Below, piece by piece: positions 7,208 through 14,919 of a DNA stretch of 29,027 bases. The translations under genes were made by a program, and so were the position numbers. The notes beneath the pieces are model-generated. The model saw only the letters and a list, made by a program, of their open reading frames with translations. It had not been told where the DNA came from and did no database searches. Numbering within the stretch: the first letter of the stretch is position 1; each line of letters opens with the position of its first letter. Source of the stretch: Bacillota bacterium (GTDB lineage: Bacteria; Bacillota; Clostridia; Peptostreptococcales; Anaerovoracaceae); the NCBI GenBank assembly GCA_029266295.1, contig JAQSXD010000003.1, positions 1-29,027 of the forward strand, given 5' to 3'.

Positions 7208-8116
7208 TTAACCGACGCTAACTTTTTTTACACTATATTTCAGGAAGCCATCCTCCATGACAAGGTCCAGTCGGCCGGTATCATGAAGGTATTCCACATA
7301 AGTATTCAGCATCCGTTCCAAGGTAAGATATCTGCTATCGCTTCGAGTGGGAATCTTCAGCTTTTCCATAGCCGTTTTCATTATTTCTTCCCTGGTCATG
7401 CTGTGATCGATCAAAGCGAGTACGCGCTCGGCCTTCCTCTCATGCAGTTTTCGATTTTCTGAAACAAGACCTTTGATCTCATCATACTCACCTTTATGTG
7501 CCACAATATATTTGCTGCAGCTTAATTCCAGAAGCTTATCATTACTCTTTAAGGCTTCCTTCAGAATATACTCATAGGGAAGCTTTGCCGGCTCCATTAC
7601 ATCTCTGCTCACCAGTGTATCTCCCAGATATGCAACATCATCCGGTGTAATCACGCAAATATGCGCCGGGCTGTGCCCCGGCGTATGCAAAATTCTGAAT
7701 TCAGCCCCGGCAATCTGAATTTTCTCCTGATCCTTTGGGATAGGAATATCAACTTTGCAGATCATCTGACCCAGATTTTTCTTCACCTGCGCTAACGTTT
7801 GGCTGCTGTAATACACCTTAAGATTCACCGGCGAACTGCAGAGCAGCGCTTCCAGCTCCGACATAGCAACGACGCAGTGATATTTCTCTTTAAAGTACTG
7901 GCAGTTGCCAATGTGATCCACATGGGCATGACTGCATATAATTCCCGCTACTCGATAACCTTTCTCTTCAAAAATTTCTTCCACGCCTACCCGGTCTGCC
8001 TGGGCCCACCCTGTATCAAGCAGAATGAGCTCTGTCTCATTGATCCTATAAAAAGGAATATAACTTATTCCGGTATCAATACAAAAAGTATTTCCTTTTA
8101 CCTTCCACAGCTCCAT
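7208..8116 (-). CDS. MBL-fold metallo-hydrolase
   Basis: The 302-residue protein has the metallo-beta-lactamase fold signature HAHVDH, followed by HTPGHSPAH, GDTLVSRD and a final metal His in VAHKGEYDE, so two metal sites are complete. A C-terminal alpha-helical extension of about 90 residues resembles the small domain of MBL hydrolases of the glyoxalase II/SoxH-like type. ATG 8116 is chosen because AAAAGGAG (8125-8132) lies 8 nt upstream; the frame is open 14 codons further. It has its own promoter at 8203-8231 with a palindrome over the -10. The substrate, likely a thioester or other ester, is unknown. Confidence 0.85.
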   Translation of the reverse strand: MELWKVKGNTFCIDTGISYIPFYRINETELILLDTGWAQADRVGVEEIFEEKGYRVAGIICSHAHVDHIGNCQYFKEKYHCVVAMSELEALLCSSPVNLKVYYSSQTLAQVKKNLGQMICKVDIPIPKDQEKIQIAGAEFRILHTPGHSPAHICVITPDDVAYLGDTLVSRDVMEPAKLPYEYILKEALKSNDKLLELSCSKYIVAHKGEYDEIKGLVSENRKLHERKAERVLALIDHSMTREEIMKTAMEKLKIPTRSDSRYLTLERMLNTYVEYLHDTGRLDLVMEDGFLKYSVKKVSVG

Positions 8117-8193
8117 GCAGTCAGCTCCTTTTGTCCTCTTCACATATTCTCGGGACAAAATAATGCAAGTTCTACCTTTTTGCCCTGTAGAGA

Positions 8194-8211
8194 ATGTAAT
8201 TCATTTTACAT
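8194..8211. promoter_or_regulatory. Palindrome over the -10 of the MBL promoter
   Basis: ATGTAATTCATTTTACAT has perfect 6-bp arms (ATGTAA/TTACAT) with a 6-nt centre and covers the -10 and likely start point. The arms share TGTAA/TTACA with the palindromes upstream of codB, but the spacing differs. Confidence 0.4.
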
Positions 8212-8231
8212 GGAAAAACGGAAACCTTCAA
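8203..8231 (-). promoter_or_regulatory. Promoter of the MBL hydrolase gene
   Basis: Minus strand: TTGAAG (8226-8231), exactly 17-bp spacer, TAAAAT (8203-8208). This predicts a leader of about 80 nt before ATG 8116. It may also drive the Gfo/Idh, lytTR and DUF3021 genes downstream, up to the terminator at 5076-5113. Confidence 0.6.
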
Positions 8232-8329
8232 GTGGTGGTTATCGATCACGAGTTGTTTTTGTATGACTTTTCGCTATGATTCACGGTCAATCAAGGTAAA
8301 GCGCTGTTAACTGCGGTTGAAATCGGCTG

Positions 8330-9104
8330 TCACTCAGATACCAGCCGCTTATCCCCGGTAATGTTCTGGATTGGTGCAATGTTCTGAGTCACTTCCAGAA
8401 CCCCCAGATATTCTCCTCCCTGGTCTCTAACCGCGAAATAACGGATCAGAACAAATTTATCTCCAAGGTGAATCCAAAAGCATCCCCCAAATTTCATCAT
8501 CCACCCCCCACATCACCTTCGGCGGAGCACTGATCCCGTACTTCTCCATATAGGGAAAGAATAAATTTTCCTTCTTTTTATAATGAATATCGAGACCCTG
8601 ATATAGCCGCTTCAACATATTAGTGTTAATCTGTGAATCAGCCGCTTCAATTTTCTCCATAAGCTTTTCCAATGCTCGATTCTCTGACTTCAGTACATTT
8701 GCCGGGTGAGACGGAAGTTCAGAGGGCTCTGCGCTGCGGTGGATCTCCTCGATAGAGCCTTTAAAAACCTCCGCATGGACATCACAAAGGTTCTGTATCT
8801 CTTCAATGGCCATTCCCTCGTTTACAAGCGCCTGCTCCGCCTGGGAGATTTCTTCTGCAGAAACGCCTTCAAACGCTTCCGTGAACTGGCTCTTTACCTC
8901 TTCTACGGTCTTTCCCTCATGGAGCTGAGCCAGAATTTTCTTTATGGTTTCAACCCGGAACTCCCGGTTATTATCCAGTAACGGATAAAGTTCGGTTTCC
9001 TACCGGCCAATCCGACCTGAAAGCGCGGAAAAAATCTGTTCCAATATATATTTTGCTAATGTCAGTACATCTCTATGCTGTCTTTTTAAACTTTCCATAT
9101 CCAT
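8330..9104 (-). pseudogene. Decayed hemerythrin / DUF438-PAS gene
   Basis: The start at 9104 (GAAAGGAG, 11-nt spacer) gives MDMESLKRQHRDVLTLAKYI, a hemerythrin-domain start that runs into an in-frame TAG at 9000-9002. The same frame then reads ETELYPLL (hemerythrin-like) and a DUF438 domain (NNREFRVETIKKILAQLHEG, later CDVHAEVFKGSIEEIH) and a second HHE region (LFFPYMEKYG) until a stop at 8457. Near 8480-8490 the frame changes. The other frame reads FWIHLGDKFVLIRYFAVRD and ends at 8330; this is the C-terminal end of the PAS domain of DUF438 proteins. The middle of the second half is missing. The pieces are clearly homologous to intact proteins, so this is a remnant built by several deletions, possibly two fused genes. 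Confidence 0.8.
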
Positions 9105-9262
9105 TGCAGTATTTTCTCCTTTCTCAGATCCGAATTCTTTTGGTTTTAATCCTGTTACTGTACTATAGAAAAGGAATCGCTTTCGTTGCTTTTGCAACGC
9201 CAAACGATAGATATGGAAAAATCAGGATCGAAATCTTTCTTGCTAATAACCGTTTACATCAA

Positions 9263-9320
9263 TAAAAAGGAGGCATCTCTCCCGGGGAATATTATAATTC
9301 CGGGAGAAGCCTCCTTTTTT
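9263..9320 (-). terminator. Long terminator hairpin after the CobL-like gene
   Basis: AAAAAGGAGGC near 9264-9274 pairs with GCCTCCTTTTT at about 9309-9319. An inner stem (TCTCCCGG with CCGGGAGA) lies inside, closed over an AT-rich loop. A and T tracts on both sides make it potentially bidirectional. It lies about 80 nt after the CobL-like gene and isolates it from the decayed gene downstream. Confidence 0.8.
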
Positions 9321-9400
9321 AAATGATGTATCTCTTAGCAGCTTACCTGCTTGTGTTTCTAAAATTGTGAATTTAGATTGATTCTCTTTTGGCTCAAAAC

Positions 9401-10312
9401 CTATAAAGAAGCGCTGCTCTTACATGGAATCAGCCAAGGATCGGGGAACGGTTCGATCATCCCTTTGCTGTTGACTCTGGAGACCTCTATATGTAAGGCT
9501 TCTGTGCGGGTCAGACCGTTTTCCTTCAGCAGGGAGGTCAGTGAGGACAGCACCTCAAAATCCAGAGTATAGATTACGATATCCATGCTGGGATTGACCG
9601 CAAGAAGACTTTTAATCTCATCACCAATTCGGGGAGATGCAACGATAAATGCGATGTCCGGGACGGGCAACGGCTTTAGGGTTTCATCATTTAGGGACTC
9701 TACCACCGTCACATTCTTAAGGCCGAATTTCACGATATTTTCTTCCATCGTTTTCCTGTCTCTGGTGTCATACTCCACGGCAATCACACTTCCCTGACCC
9801 GTGATCATAGCGGCCTCAACAGCAATGCTCTCACCGGAAATGATGCAGATGTTACTCTGGTCGCCTAAATTGAGCTTGTTCATAATTACTGCACGCACTT
9901 CGCGGCACACATAATGAACGGAGCCGTAAGAAAAGCGGCTGTTCTCAATTCCAACCTGATAATTCGTAACCGCATTAGAATTCAGTATCAGCATGGCAGC
10001 GGACGCATTGATCCCCCGATTGATCATGCTTGAAAGCTTATCATGTTTGATCTGTCCAGATGGGTCGGACCCCTCATTGTACCAGATATCACAGTCACCC
10101 AGTTCTGCATTCCACATATCATAGAAAATGTCCTGATGTCCCGCATCCGTAAATACCAGGACAGCACGATTGGTCATTACAGTGGGAATCAGATTCTTAT
10201 TCTTTCCGGTGATATCAAGGATCTTCAGTTCGGCAAGATTGATGTCTGTATTTCCGGAAAAGTACTTTAGCCAGGATAGTATTGTCTCATTTGAAAATAT
10301 ATTTTGTTCCAC
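9401..10312 (-). CDS. Orphan degenerate CobL/CbiET-like (precorrin methyltransferase family) protein
   Basis: The 303-residue protein resembles the second half of CbiE (RAVLVFTDAGHQDIF through about residue 115) joined to a CbiT-like domain. The latter shows VHYVCREVRAVIMNKL (compare the family TKREVRA motif), IAVEAAM, GSVIAVEYD, FGLKNVTVVES and IEVSRVN. CobL/CbiET makes cobalamin precursors, but here the first ~100 residues of CbiE are absent. The SAM-binding glycine motif (DxGxGxG) reads ISGES around residue 158, so activity is doubtful. No cobalamin genes are nearby. The start is probably GTG 10312, 8 nt after AGGAGG; a GTG at 10318 lies too close. It has its own promoter and terminator. 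It may be a repurposed or regulatory paralogue. Confidence 0.7.
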   Translation of the reverse strand: MEQNIFSNETILSWLKYFSGNTDINLAELKILDITGKNKNLIPTVMTNRAVLVFTDAGHQDIFYDMWNAELGDCDIWYNEGSDPSGQIKHDKLSSMINRGINASAAMLILNSNAVTNYQVGIENSRFSYGSVHYVCREVRAVIMNKLNLGDQSNICIISGESIAVEAAMITGQGSVIAVEYDTRDRKTMEENIVKFGLKNVTVVESLNDETLKPLPVPDIAFIVASPRIGDEIKSLLAVNPSMDIVIYTLDFEVLSSLTSLLKENGLTRTEALHIEVSRVNSKGMIEPFPDPWLIPCKSSASL

Positions 10313-10390
10313 AGTCACATCCTCCTATTTGACAGCAGTCGGCTCTGAGTAGCCGGTGCGGAAGCAGCAGCAATTGCTCTCATCGTAACC

Positions 10391-10418
10391 ATCATACCAT
10401 ATTCCTGTGATCTGTGAA
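10391..10418 (-). promoter_or_regulatory. Promoter of the CobL-like gene
   Basis: Minus strand: TTCACA (10413-10418), 16-bp spacer, extended -10 TGGTATGAT with hexamer TATGAT (10391-10396). Direct repeats TCACAGA and TCACAGG overlap and follow the -35 and may be an activator or repressor site. The leader of about 70 nt has a small hairpin (arms 10340-10344 and 10351-10355). Confidence 0.6.
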
Positions 10419-10425
10419 GTATATT

Positions 10426-11763
10426 TTATTCTTCCCGGTTACCATCTGAACCAATCTGACCAGCGAGTTTGTCAAGCATGGTCAAAACTTCCGCTCTGGT
10501 TACAAACCCCTGACAGTGAAAGCGGTTATCTGGATAGCCTTTCATAATTTCTTGCCGTATCATCACATTGACGGAAGGAAGGCTCCAATCGGGGATTTCC
10601 TTCCAATCCTCATATTGTTCTGCCTCCCGGGTTTCCTCAGACAGCGGAAACCCCATCTTCTTTGCAAAAATAACCGCGGCCTCCTGCCGCGTTACCTTTT
10701 CATCTGCGTTGAAGCTGCCGGTTTGATTTCCTGCAATATAGCCCGATTTGGCAGCGATTTCAAGTTCTCCGCGGTACCATGCATTCTCCGGCACATCGGA
10801 AAAGGTAATCCCGGTCTTTTCTGTCAGATGAAAATGCCGATTGATAATCGTAATGAATTCCGCCCTGGAGACTGCCCTATCGGGACGAAAGGAACCATCG
10901 GAAAATCCCGTAATGATTCCTTCCTCCAGGGATTTATTGATTTGAGCTTCAGCCCAGTGCCCTTTGATATCGACCAAAGAACGAACGGCTAATGGCTTTG
11001 TTATAAAATCTCTGTAGATTGATTTCCAAAACTCCTCTGCGATGATCTCATACCCTTCCAGCGTTGGATGTGTATCTCCCGGAAGATATCGTTTCAGGTC
11101 TTGATCCATAACATCTTTGGTGGGAACATAGGATACGCCTGTTTCAACAGCCACGCCGAGAATCCCATCGTTCAGGCTGTTTACAACGGATTCCAATTCC
11201 GGCAAATAGGGATAAGCGTTAAAATAACCCATAAGATAAATTGCCGGGCGTGAATCCGTATTTGCAGCAGCGTTGATGTCATCAATAATCCGTTTCAAGT
11301 TTCTTGTGATGAAAGGGATCTGTTGCTCCACTGCTGCTTTTAGGACTTCCAGATCTTCCGGAGATGGCTTCCTCTGATATTCTTTAAATTCTTCTAAATA
11401 CTGAATATCGTTAATTCCTATGTCCAGCGTTATAATATCTGCATCGGCAAGGAGCCTACGTATGGATGGCAGCTGCTGCAAAACATCTTCAGTTGTATAA
11501 CCGGAAACGCCCTTCTTGCTGTATTGTTCCAAAACTCCTGCTTCTGCCAGCTTATCTTTGATGAAATCGGAATATCCATATCCCTCATGCTCTCCGTAAG
11601 GCGTCTGGCCGGAGGAATAAGAGTCACCCAAAGCGACATAATGATAGGCCCCAATACAAGCCGCCTCATACGTGCGGCTGAATAACAACACCGTCATGGA
11701 TATGAAAACCAGAATCATCAGCAGCAATATCATTGCCGGCTTGAATCGCATCCCCTTCAGCAA
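10426..11763 (-). CDS. Membrane-anchored SGNH hydrolase with three SLH domains
   Basis: The 445-residue protein has an N-terminal membrane/signal segment (about 9-28), then an SGNH/GDSL esterase domain (about 40-255) with ALGDSYSSG (nucleophile Ser48), GIND (116-119) and the Asp230-x-His232 pair in PGDTHP. Three SLH domains follow (about 264-308, 322-366, 385-432) with SRAE, TRQE and TRAE motifs. It is probably exported and held on the cell wall by SLH binding to pyruvylated polysaccharide, where it could remove acyl groups. The start is TTG 11763 with GGGGGAG 6 nt upstream. It lies 24 nt after the acyl ligase and ends the polysaccharide-locus gene run. The substrate is not known. Confidence 0.85.
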   Translation of the reverse strand: MLKGMRFKPAMILLLMILVFISMTVLLFSRTYEAACIGAYHYVALGDSYSSGQTPYGEHEGYGYSDFIKDKLAEAGVLEQYSKKGVSGYTTEDVLQQLPSIRRLLADADIITLDIGINDIQYLEEFKEYQRKPSPEDLEVLKAAVEQQIPFITRNLKRIIDDINAAANTDSRPAIYLMGYFNAYPYLPELESVVNSLNDGILGVAVETGVSYVPTKDVMDQDLKRYLPGDTHPTLEGYEIIAEEFWKSIYRDFITKPLAVRSLVDIKGHWAEAQINKSLEEGIITGFSDGSFRPDRAVSRAEFITIINRHFHLTEKTGITFSDVPENAWYRGELEIAAKSGYIAGNQTGSFNADEKVTRQEAAVIFAKKMGFPLSEETREAEQYEDWKEIPDWSLPSVNVMIRQEIMKGYPDNRFHCQGFVTRAEVLTMLDKLAGQIGSDGNREE

Positions 11764-11787
11764 AATGAACTCCCCCTTTTTCTGTTT

Positions 11788-13158
11788 CTAACGCTTCTTT
11801 TTCAGCCGTTCCCCGCACAGTATAGATTCCGTTAAAAAAAAACGCACAGGCCGTTTGAATTTTTCTAAATGCTCACCGCAGTGATTTCGCAATGCTTTTA
11901 TAAAATCTGTGTTGTTGTTGTCCGGTGCAACCAGAACCTCCGCAGCCACGGTGTTTCCCATAATCGGGTTTTTCTCACCATATACTCTTGCATCCAAGAC
12001 GCCGTCAAGCTGAAGAAGGACACTTTCAATCTCTATGGGATATACCTTCTCGCCGCCTACATTGATCAAGTCGGTGGTCCTACCGAGGATTTTCAGATAA
12101 CCATCCTTTCTCTCTACCCGATCCTTCGTGTCAAACCAGCCCTCTTCATCAAAGGGAGAAGGGGCATTCAAATACCCTGTCATTGCAGACTCCGCTCTGA
12201 TAAAAAGCACCTCGCTGACAACCTTTGTTTCATATCCCTCGCCCCCAACCTTCATCCATAGGGAGCCGGAGTCTTCTGATTTGGTAGAGAGAATTCCCAC
12301 TTCCGACAACCCGTAGGTTTGCTTGAAAGTCGTATGGGGCAGGATTGCGGACAGCAATTTCAGCGTATGCTCTGGCATCGATTCTGTTCCGTAGGTAATC
12401 ATTTTCAAGCAGGATAGGTCATATCTTTCGTAGAGCTTGTTCAGCAATACCATCGTTAGAAACGTCGGAGTTGTGGGCAGCAGCTCAATCTTTTCCTTTT
12501 CAATGGCAGCGCAAACGGCTTCCGGCATACGGCTTGGAGTGGTAACGATGGTACCACCATGGCTGATCGTGTGCAGCAATGTATTAAATCCCCCGATGTG
12601 ATCAAATAACAAAAAGGAAATGGTCTTTAAGCTTTTGCCCGGCCTTTTAAACTTTTCCAGCAGCCTGGACAGATCATGAAGCGCAGCTTTCGGTTCGCCG
12701 GTAGTTCCGGACGAAAAAAGGATTAGTCCCGGAACGCCTCGATTTTTCAGCCCAAGGAGCATCTTGTGACCTGCCTTTACCCCTGTCGTGTGAAACCGAA
12801 TCGCTGCATTGCCATTCTCTTTGGCTTCGGCTACGGTCTCAATTGCCGTGTCGCAGTCAAAGACACTTTCGCACTGAGCAATCTCGATCAGTCGTTCGCT
12901 GTTTCTCAACGTCTTGGAAATGGGCACTATGATGCAGTCTCTCTTAATCAAAGCCAGCAGAAGGGCAATGGCTTCTGCTGAATAATCAGCAGAAATACCG
13001 GTAACACTTCCAGCGTCCACTCCATGTTCATCCAAATACCGCAGGCAGTCTTTCAACTTTTGATTGATGTCTTCATATGTATATGCTTTCTCCGGCGTAA
13101 TTACCGCATGATTTTCTTTACAATCCTCGAGGATGTTCTCTATAAAATCAATGTTCAT
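11788..13158 (-). CDS. AMP-forming acyl ligase (ANL superfamily)
   Basis: The 456-residue enzyme has the phosphate-binding loop FSSGTTGEPK (148-157), aromatic/adenine motif YGLSE (282-286), FDTKD with Asp346, hinge GRTTD (359-363) and INVGGEKVYPIEIE. It should activate a carboxylic acid as the acyl-AMP and load it onto CoA or, given the ACP gene two genes upstream, onto the ACP. The usual C-terminal catalytic lysine motif (GK near the end) is only approximate here (CGERLKKKR, 448-456). The start overlaps the SDR stop as ATGA (13155-13158). The family is clear; the acid is unknown. Confidence 0.85.
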   Translation of the reverse strand: MNIDFIENILEDCKENHAVITPEKAYTYEDINQKLKDCLRYLDEHGVDAGSVTGISADYSAEAIALLLALIKRDCIIVPISKTLRNSERLIEIAQCESVFDCDTAIETVAEAKENGNAAIRFHTTGVKAGHKMLLGLKNRGVPGLILFSSGTTGEPKAALHDLSRLLEKFKRPGKSLKTISFLLFDHIGGFNTLLHTISHGGTIVTTPSRMPEAVCAAIEKEKIELLPTTPTFLTMVLLNKLYERYDLSCLKMITYGTESMPEHTLKLLSAILPHTTFKQTYGLSEVGILSTKSEDSGSLWMKVGGEGYETKVVSEVLFIRAESAMTGYLNAPSPFDEEGWFDTKDRVERKDGYLKILGRTTDLINVGGEKVYPIEIESVLLQLDGVLDARVYGEKNPIMGNTVAAEVLVAPDNNNTDFIKALRNHCGEHLEKFKRPVRFFLTESILCGERLKKKR

Positions 13159-13850
13159 CTGCAGATACCGCCTAAATAGATGATCTGTCCTGTTATAAAA
13201 TCACTTTTGGGATCCATGTAAAAATCGATGACCTGTACGATGTCCTCAAATTCCGCAAAGCACCGGATAGCCTGCTGCTCCAGTATTTTTTCAAGCTTAT
13301 GCTTGGGGACATTGGCAATCAGGTTGGTCTTTGTAGGTGCTGGTCCCACCGCATTCACAGTAATCCGAAAGGAACCCAGCTCTTTTGCCAGAACCTTGGT
13401 CAGGCTCTCGACTGCTGCTTTCGATGCGCCGTAGGCCAGTTCTCCCTCCAGGTTAAGCGGAACCGCCACTGTGGTGAAATTGATAATACGCGGGTGCTGG
13501 GACTTCCTCAAAAGCCTGATAAATCCACGAGCGCATGCAAATGCGCTCAGATAATTTACCCGCATCAGCCGTTCTGCCGAGCGGGGATCCGTCAGCATAA
13601 AATGGTTCATGGATGCAGCTCCCGCATTATTGATTAGCACATCTACAACAGGGTGGGTTTTAGAAACCGCAAAAGCAAATTCCTGAACCTCTTCATAATT
13701 GGTCACATCTGCTGGATAATGGCAAAAGCGCTCGTGCTCAAAATCCGGTTTGGTTCTGCTGCAGCCGATTACGGTATGGTCCTTTTCAATGTAATGCTTT
13801 ACAAGTGCAAGCCCGATGCCTTTGCTGGCTCCTGTGATGACGATGAACAT
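13155..13850 (-). CDS. SDR family oxidoreductase (FabG-like)
   Basis: The 231-residue classical short-chain dehydrogenase has TGASKGIG (6-13), NNAG (74-77), Asn99 and the active-site pair Tyr140-x3-Lys144 in YGASK. The catalytic Ser position reads Thr (NFTTVAV, 124-130). It is likely to reduce a 3-oxoacyl group on ACP to a hydroxyacyl group for the acyl-modification set. The ribosome site AGAGGTGA sits in the end of the ACP gene, 12 nt between the two genes. A role in nucleotide-sugar chemistry is an alternative. Confidence 0.82.
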   Translation of the reverse strand: MFIVITGASKGIGLALVKHYIEKDHTVIGCSRTKPDFEHERFCHYPADVTNYEEVQEFAFAVSKTHPVVDVLINNAGAASMNHFMLTDPRSAERLMRVNYLSAFACARGFIRLLRKSQHPRIINFTTVAVPLNLEGELAYGASKAAVESLTKVLAKELGSFRITVNAVGPAPTKTNLIANVPKHKLEKILEQQAIRCFAEFEDIVQVIDFYMDPKSDFITGQIIYLGGICR

Positions 13851-13862
13851 CTTGATTCACCT

Positions 13863-14159
13863 CTATTCCGTTTCGAGAAGGAGTCCTGTTACGTACTCAG
13901 CAAGCGACCCTACGGAACGGAACGGACTCCTCTCTTGGGAAAAGGCTCTATCGTTTACGATGATGATGTTCTTGCCCAGCCTGTCGCTGATGAGATCCTC
14001 AAGGATCGCAATCAGCGTGACAAAAGAGATGGATTCAAGGGCGGCGTTTACACCGATCAGCTTTAAATCCTCACTGTACGAAACCTTCCTGTCCTCCTCC
14101 ATCTGCTCGTTGAGTTCGAGAATGGCTTCCTGAATCAATTCTTCTACCGTTTCTTTCAT
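13863..14159 (-). CDS. Acyl carrier protein-like protein
   Basis: The 98-residue acidic protein has the ACP helix pattern with LESISFVTLIAILEDL. Ser43 in the ESI context sits where ACPs have the DSL serine that carries phosphopantetheine. It is followed by the SDR and the acyl ligase, so it is probably a dedicated carrier for an acyl group rather than the fatty-acid-synthesis ACP. AGGAGG lies about 8 nt before ATG. Length and fold fit; the replaced Asp makes modification by the usual transferase worth testing. Confidence 0.75.
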   Translation of the reverse strand: MKETVEELIQEAILELNEQMEEDRKVSYSEDLKLIGVNAALESISFVTLIAILEDLISDRLGKNIIIVNDRAFSQERSPFRSVGSLAEYVTGLLLETE

Positions 14160-14214
14160 TTGTTTTCCCTCCTTTATTTTCTCTAAGGGTGCTGCTGTAA
14201 TGGGGTGCGAGCGC

Positions 14215-14229
14215 GGAATGAATCAGCAA
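14215..14229 (-). repeat. GCTGATTCATTCC motif after the acyltransferase stop
   Basis: Directly after the acyltransferase TAG the minus strand reads TGCTGATTCATTCCG, nearly identical to the sequence directly after the codB stop (1617-1630). It also resembles two copies near the codA end. The repeated position suggests a function or a small dispersed repeat. Confidence 0.5.
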
Positions 14230-14232
14230 TTC

Positions 14233-14919
14233 CTAAGTCTCTCTCTGATGGGTACTATCCCGTTTCCAGTCGGTAATCTTGTCGATGGCTGTGATTTTTA
14301 AGCCCACGCTTCCCTCTGCGAGAGAATATGGCGGGATCTCTCTTTTAACCAGCGTATGCGCTCCCACAATCGATCCGGTTCCTATGGTCACGCCCCGCTG
14401 CACTGTGACATTTGAAGTAAGCCAAACACAGTCCTCCAAAGTGACCTCGGCGTCATAATTAATCATATGTCCGTGCCGGTCTGTAATCTGATGGTGATCA
14501 CTGTCGTAAATCGTGATATTTCTGCCGAGCATGATATTGTTTCCGAAGGTTATCTTTTTCGAACATACGATGACAGTTCCGCAATTTGCGCTGAAAAAGC
14601 CCGATTGAAATACCCCATCTTGCTGAATATCAACCTTGGTGTTGTAAAACAGCTCCGCACCACCGTCAGAAATCCACTGAGCATTTTGATCCATCTTCAG
14701 ATAGGTTTCTGCCCTGGATCCCCTCAATTTTACATCACCAAGCTTAATACTACCGTTCTTAATCTGCAGCCTTGCGGTTTTGTGGAGATTGATCACCGCG
14801 TTTTTATAGGGGATCAGATAGCTGCCTTTTTCCCGTATGATGCTTTTGCAAATCATGTTGTAGTAGCAGAACTTGATCAAATCAACATAGATCAACAGAT
14901 CCTTAATCTTGTGAATCAT
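14233..14919 (-). CDS. Hexapeptide-repeat acyltransferase (WbbJ/maltose O-acetyltransferase-like)
   Basis: The 228-residue protein shows a left-handed beta-helix pattern over about residues 90-210 (ITFGNNIMLGRNITIY, VTLEDCVWLTSNVTVQ, VTIGTGSIVGAHTLV), with the catalytic-type His in DSDHH. These enzymes transfer acetyl or longer acyl groups from CoA or ACP to sugars. The start at 14919 has AGGAGG 5 nt upstream and overlaps the upstream stop as ATGA (14916-14919). With the ACP gene next in line it is the likely sugar acyltransferase of the locus. The donor and acceptor are unknown. Confidence 0.85.
   Translation of the reverse strand: MIHKIKDLLIYVDLIKFCYYNMICKSIIREKGSYLIPYKNAVINLHKTARLQIKNGSIKLGDVKLRGSRAETYLKMDQNAQWISDGGAELFYNTKVDIQQDGVFQSGFFSANCGTVIVCSKKITFGNNIMLGRNITIYDSDHHQITDRHGHMINYDAEVTLEDCVWLTSNVTVQRGVTIGTGSIVGAHTLVKREIPPYSLAEGSVGLKITAIDKITDWKRDSTHQRET

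Noticed and set aside
10339..10356. Leader hairpin of the CobL-like gene as a riboswitch, for example cobalamin-type
   Set aside because: The leader is only about 70 nt and shows no B12-box-like sequence or multi-helix layout; a small hairpin is all that can be supported.
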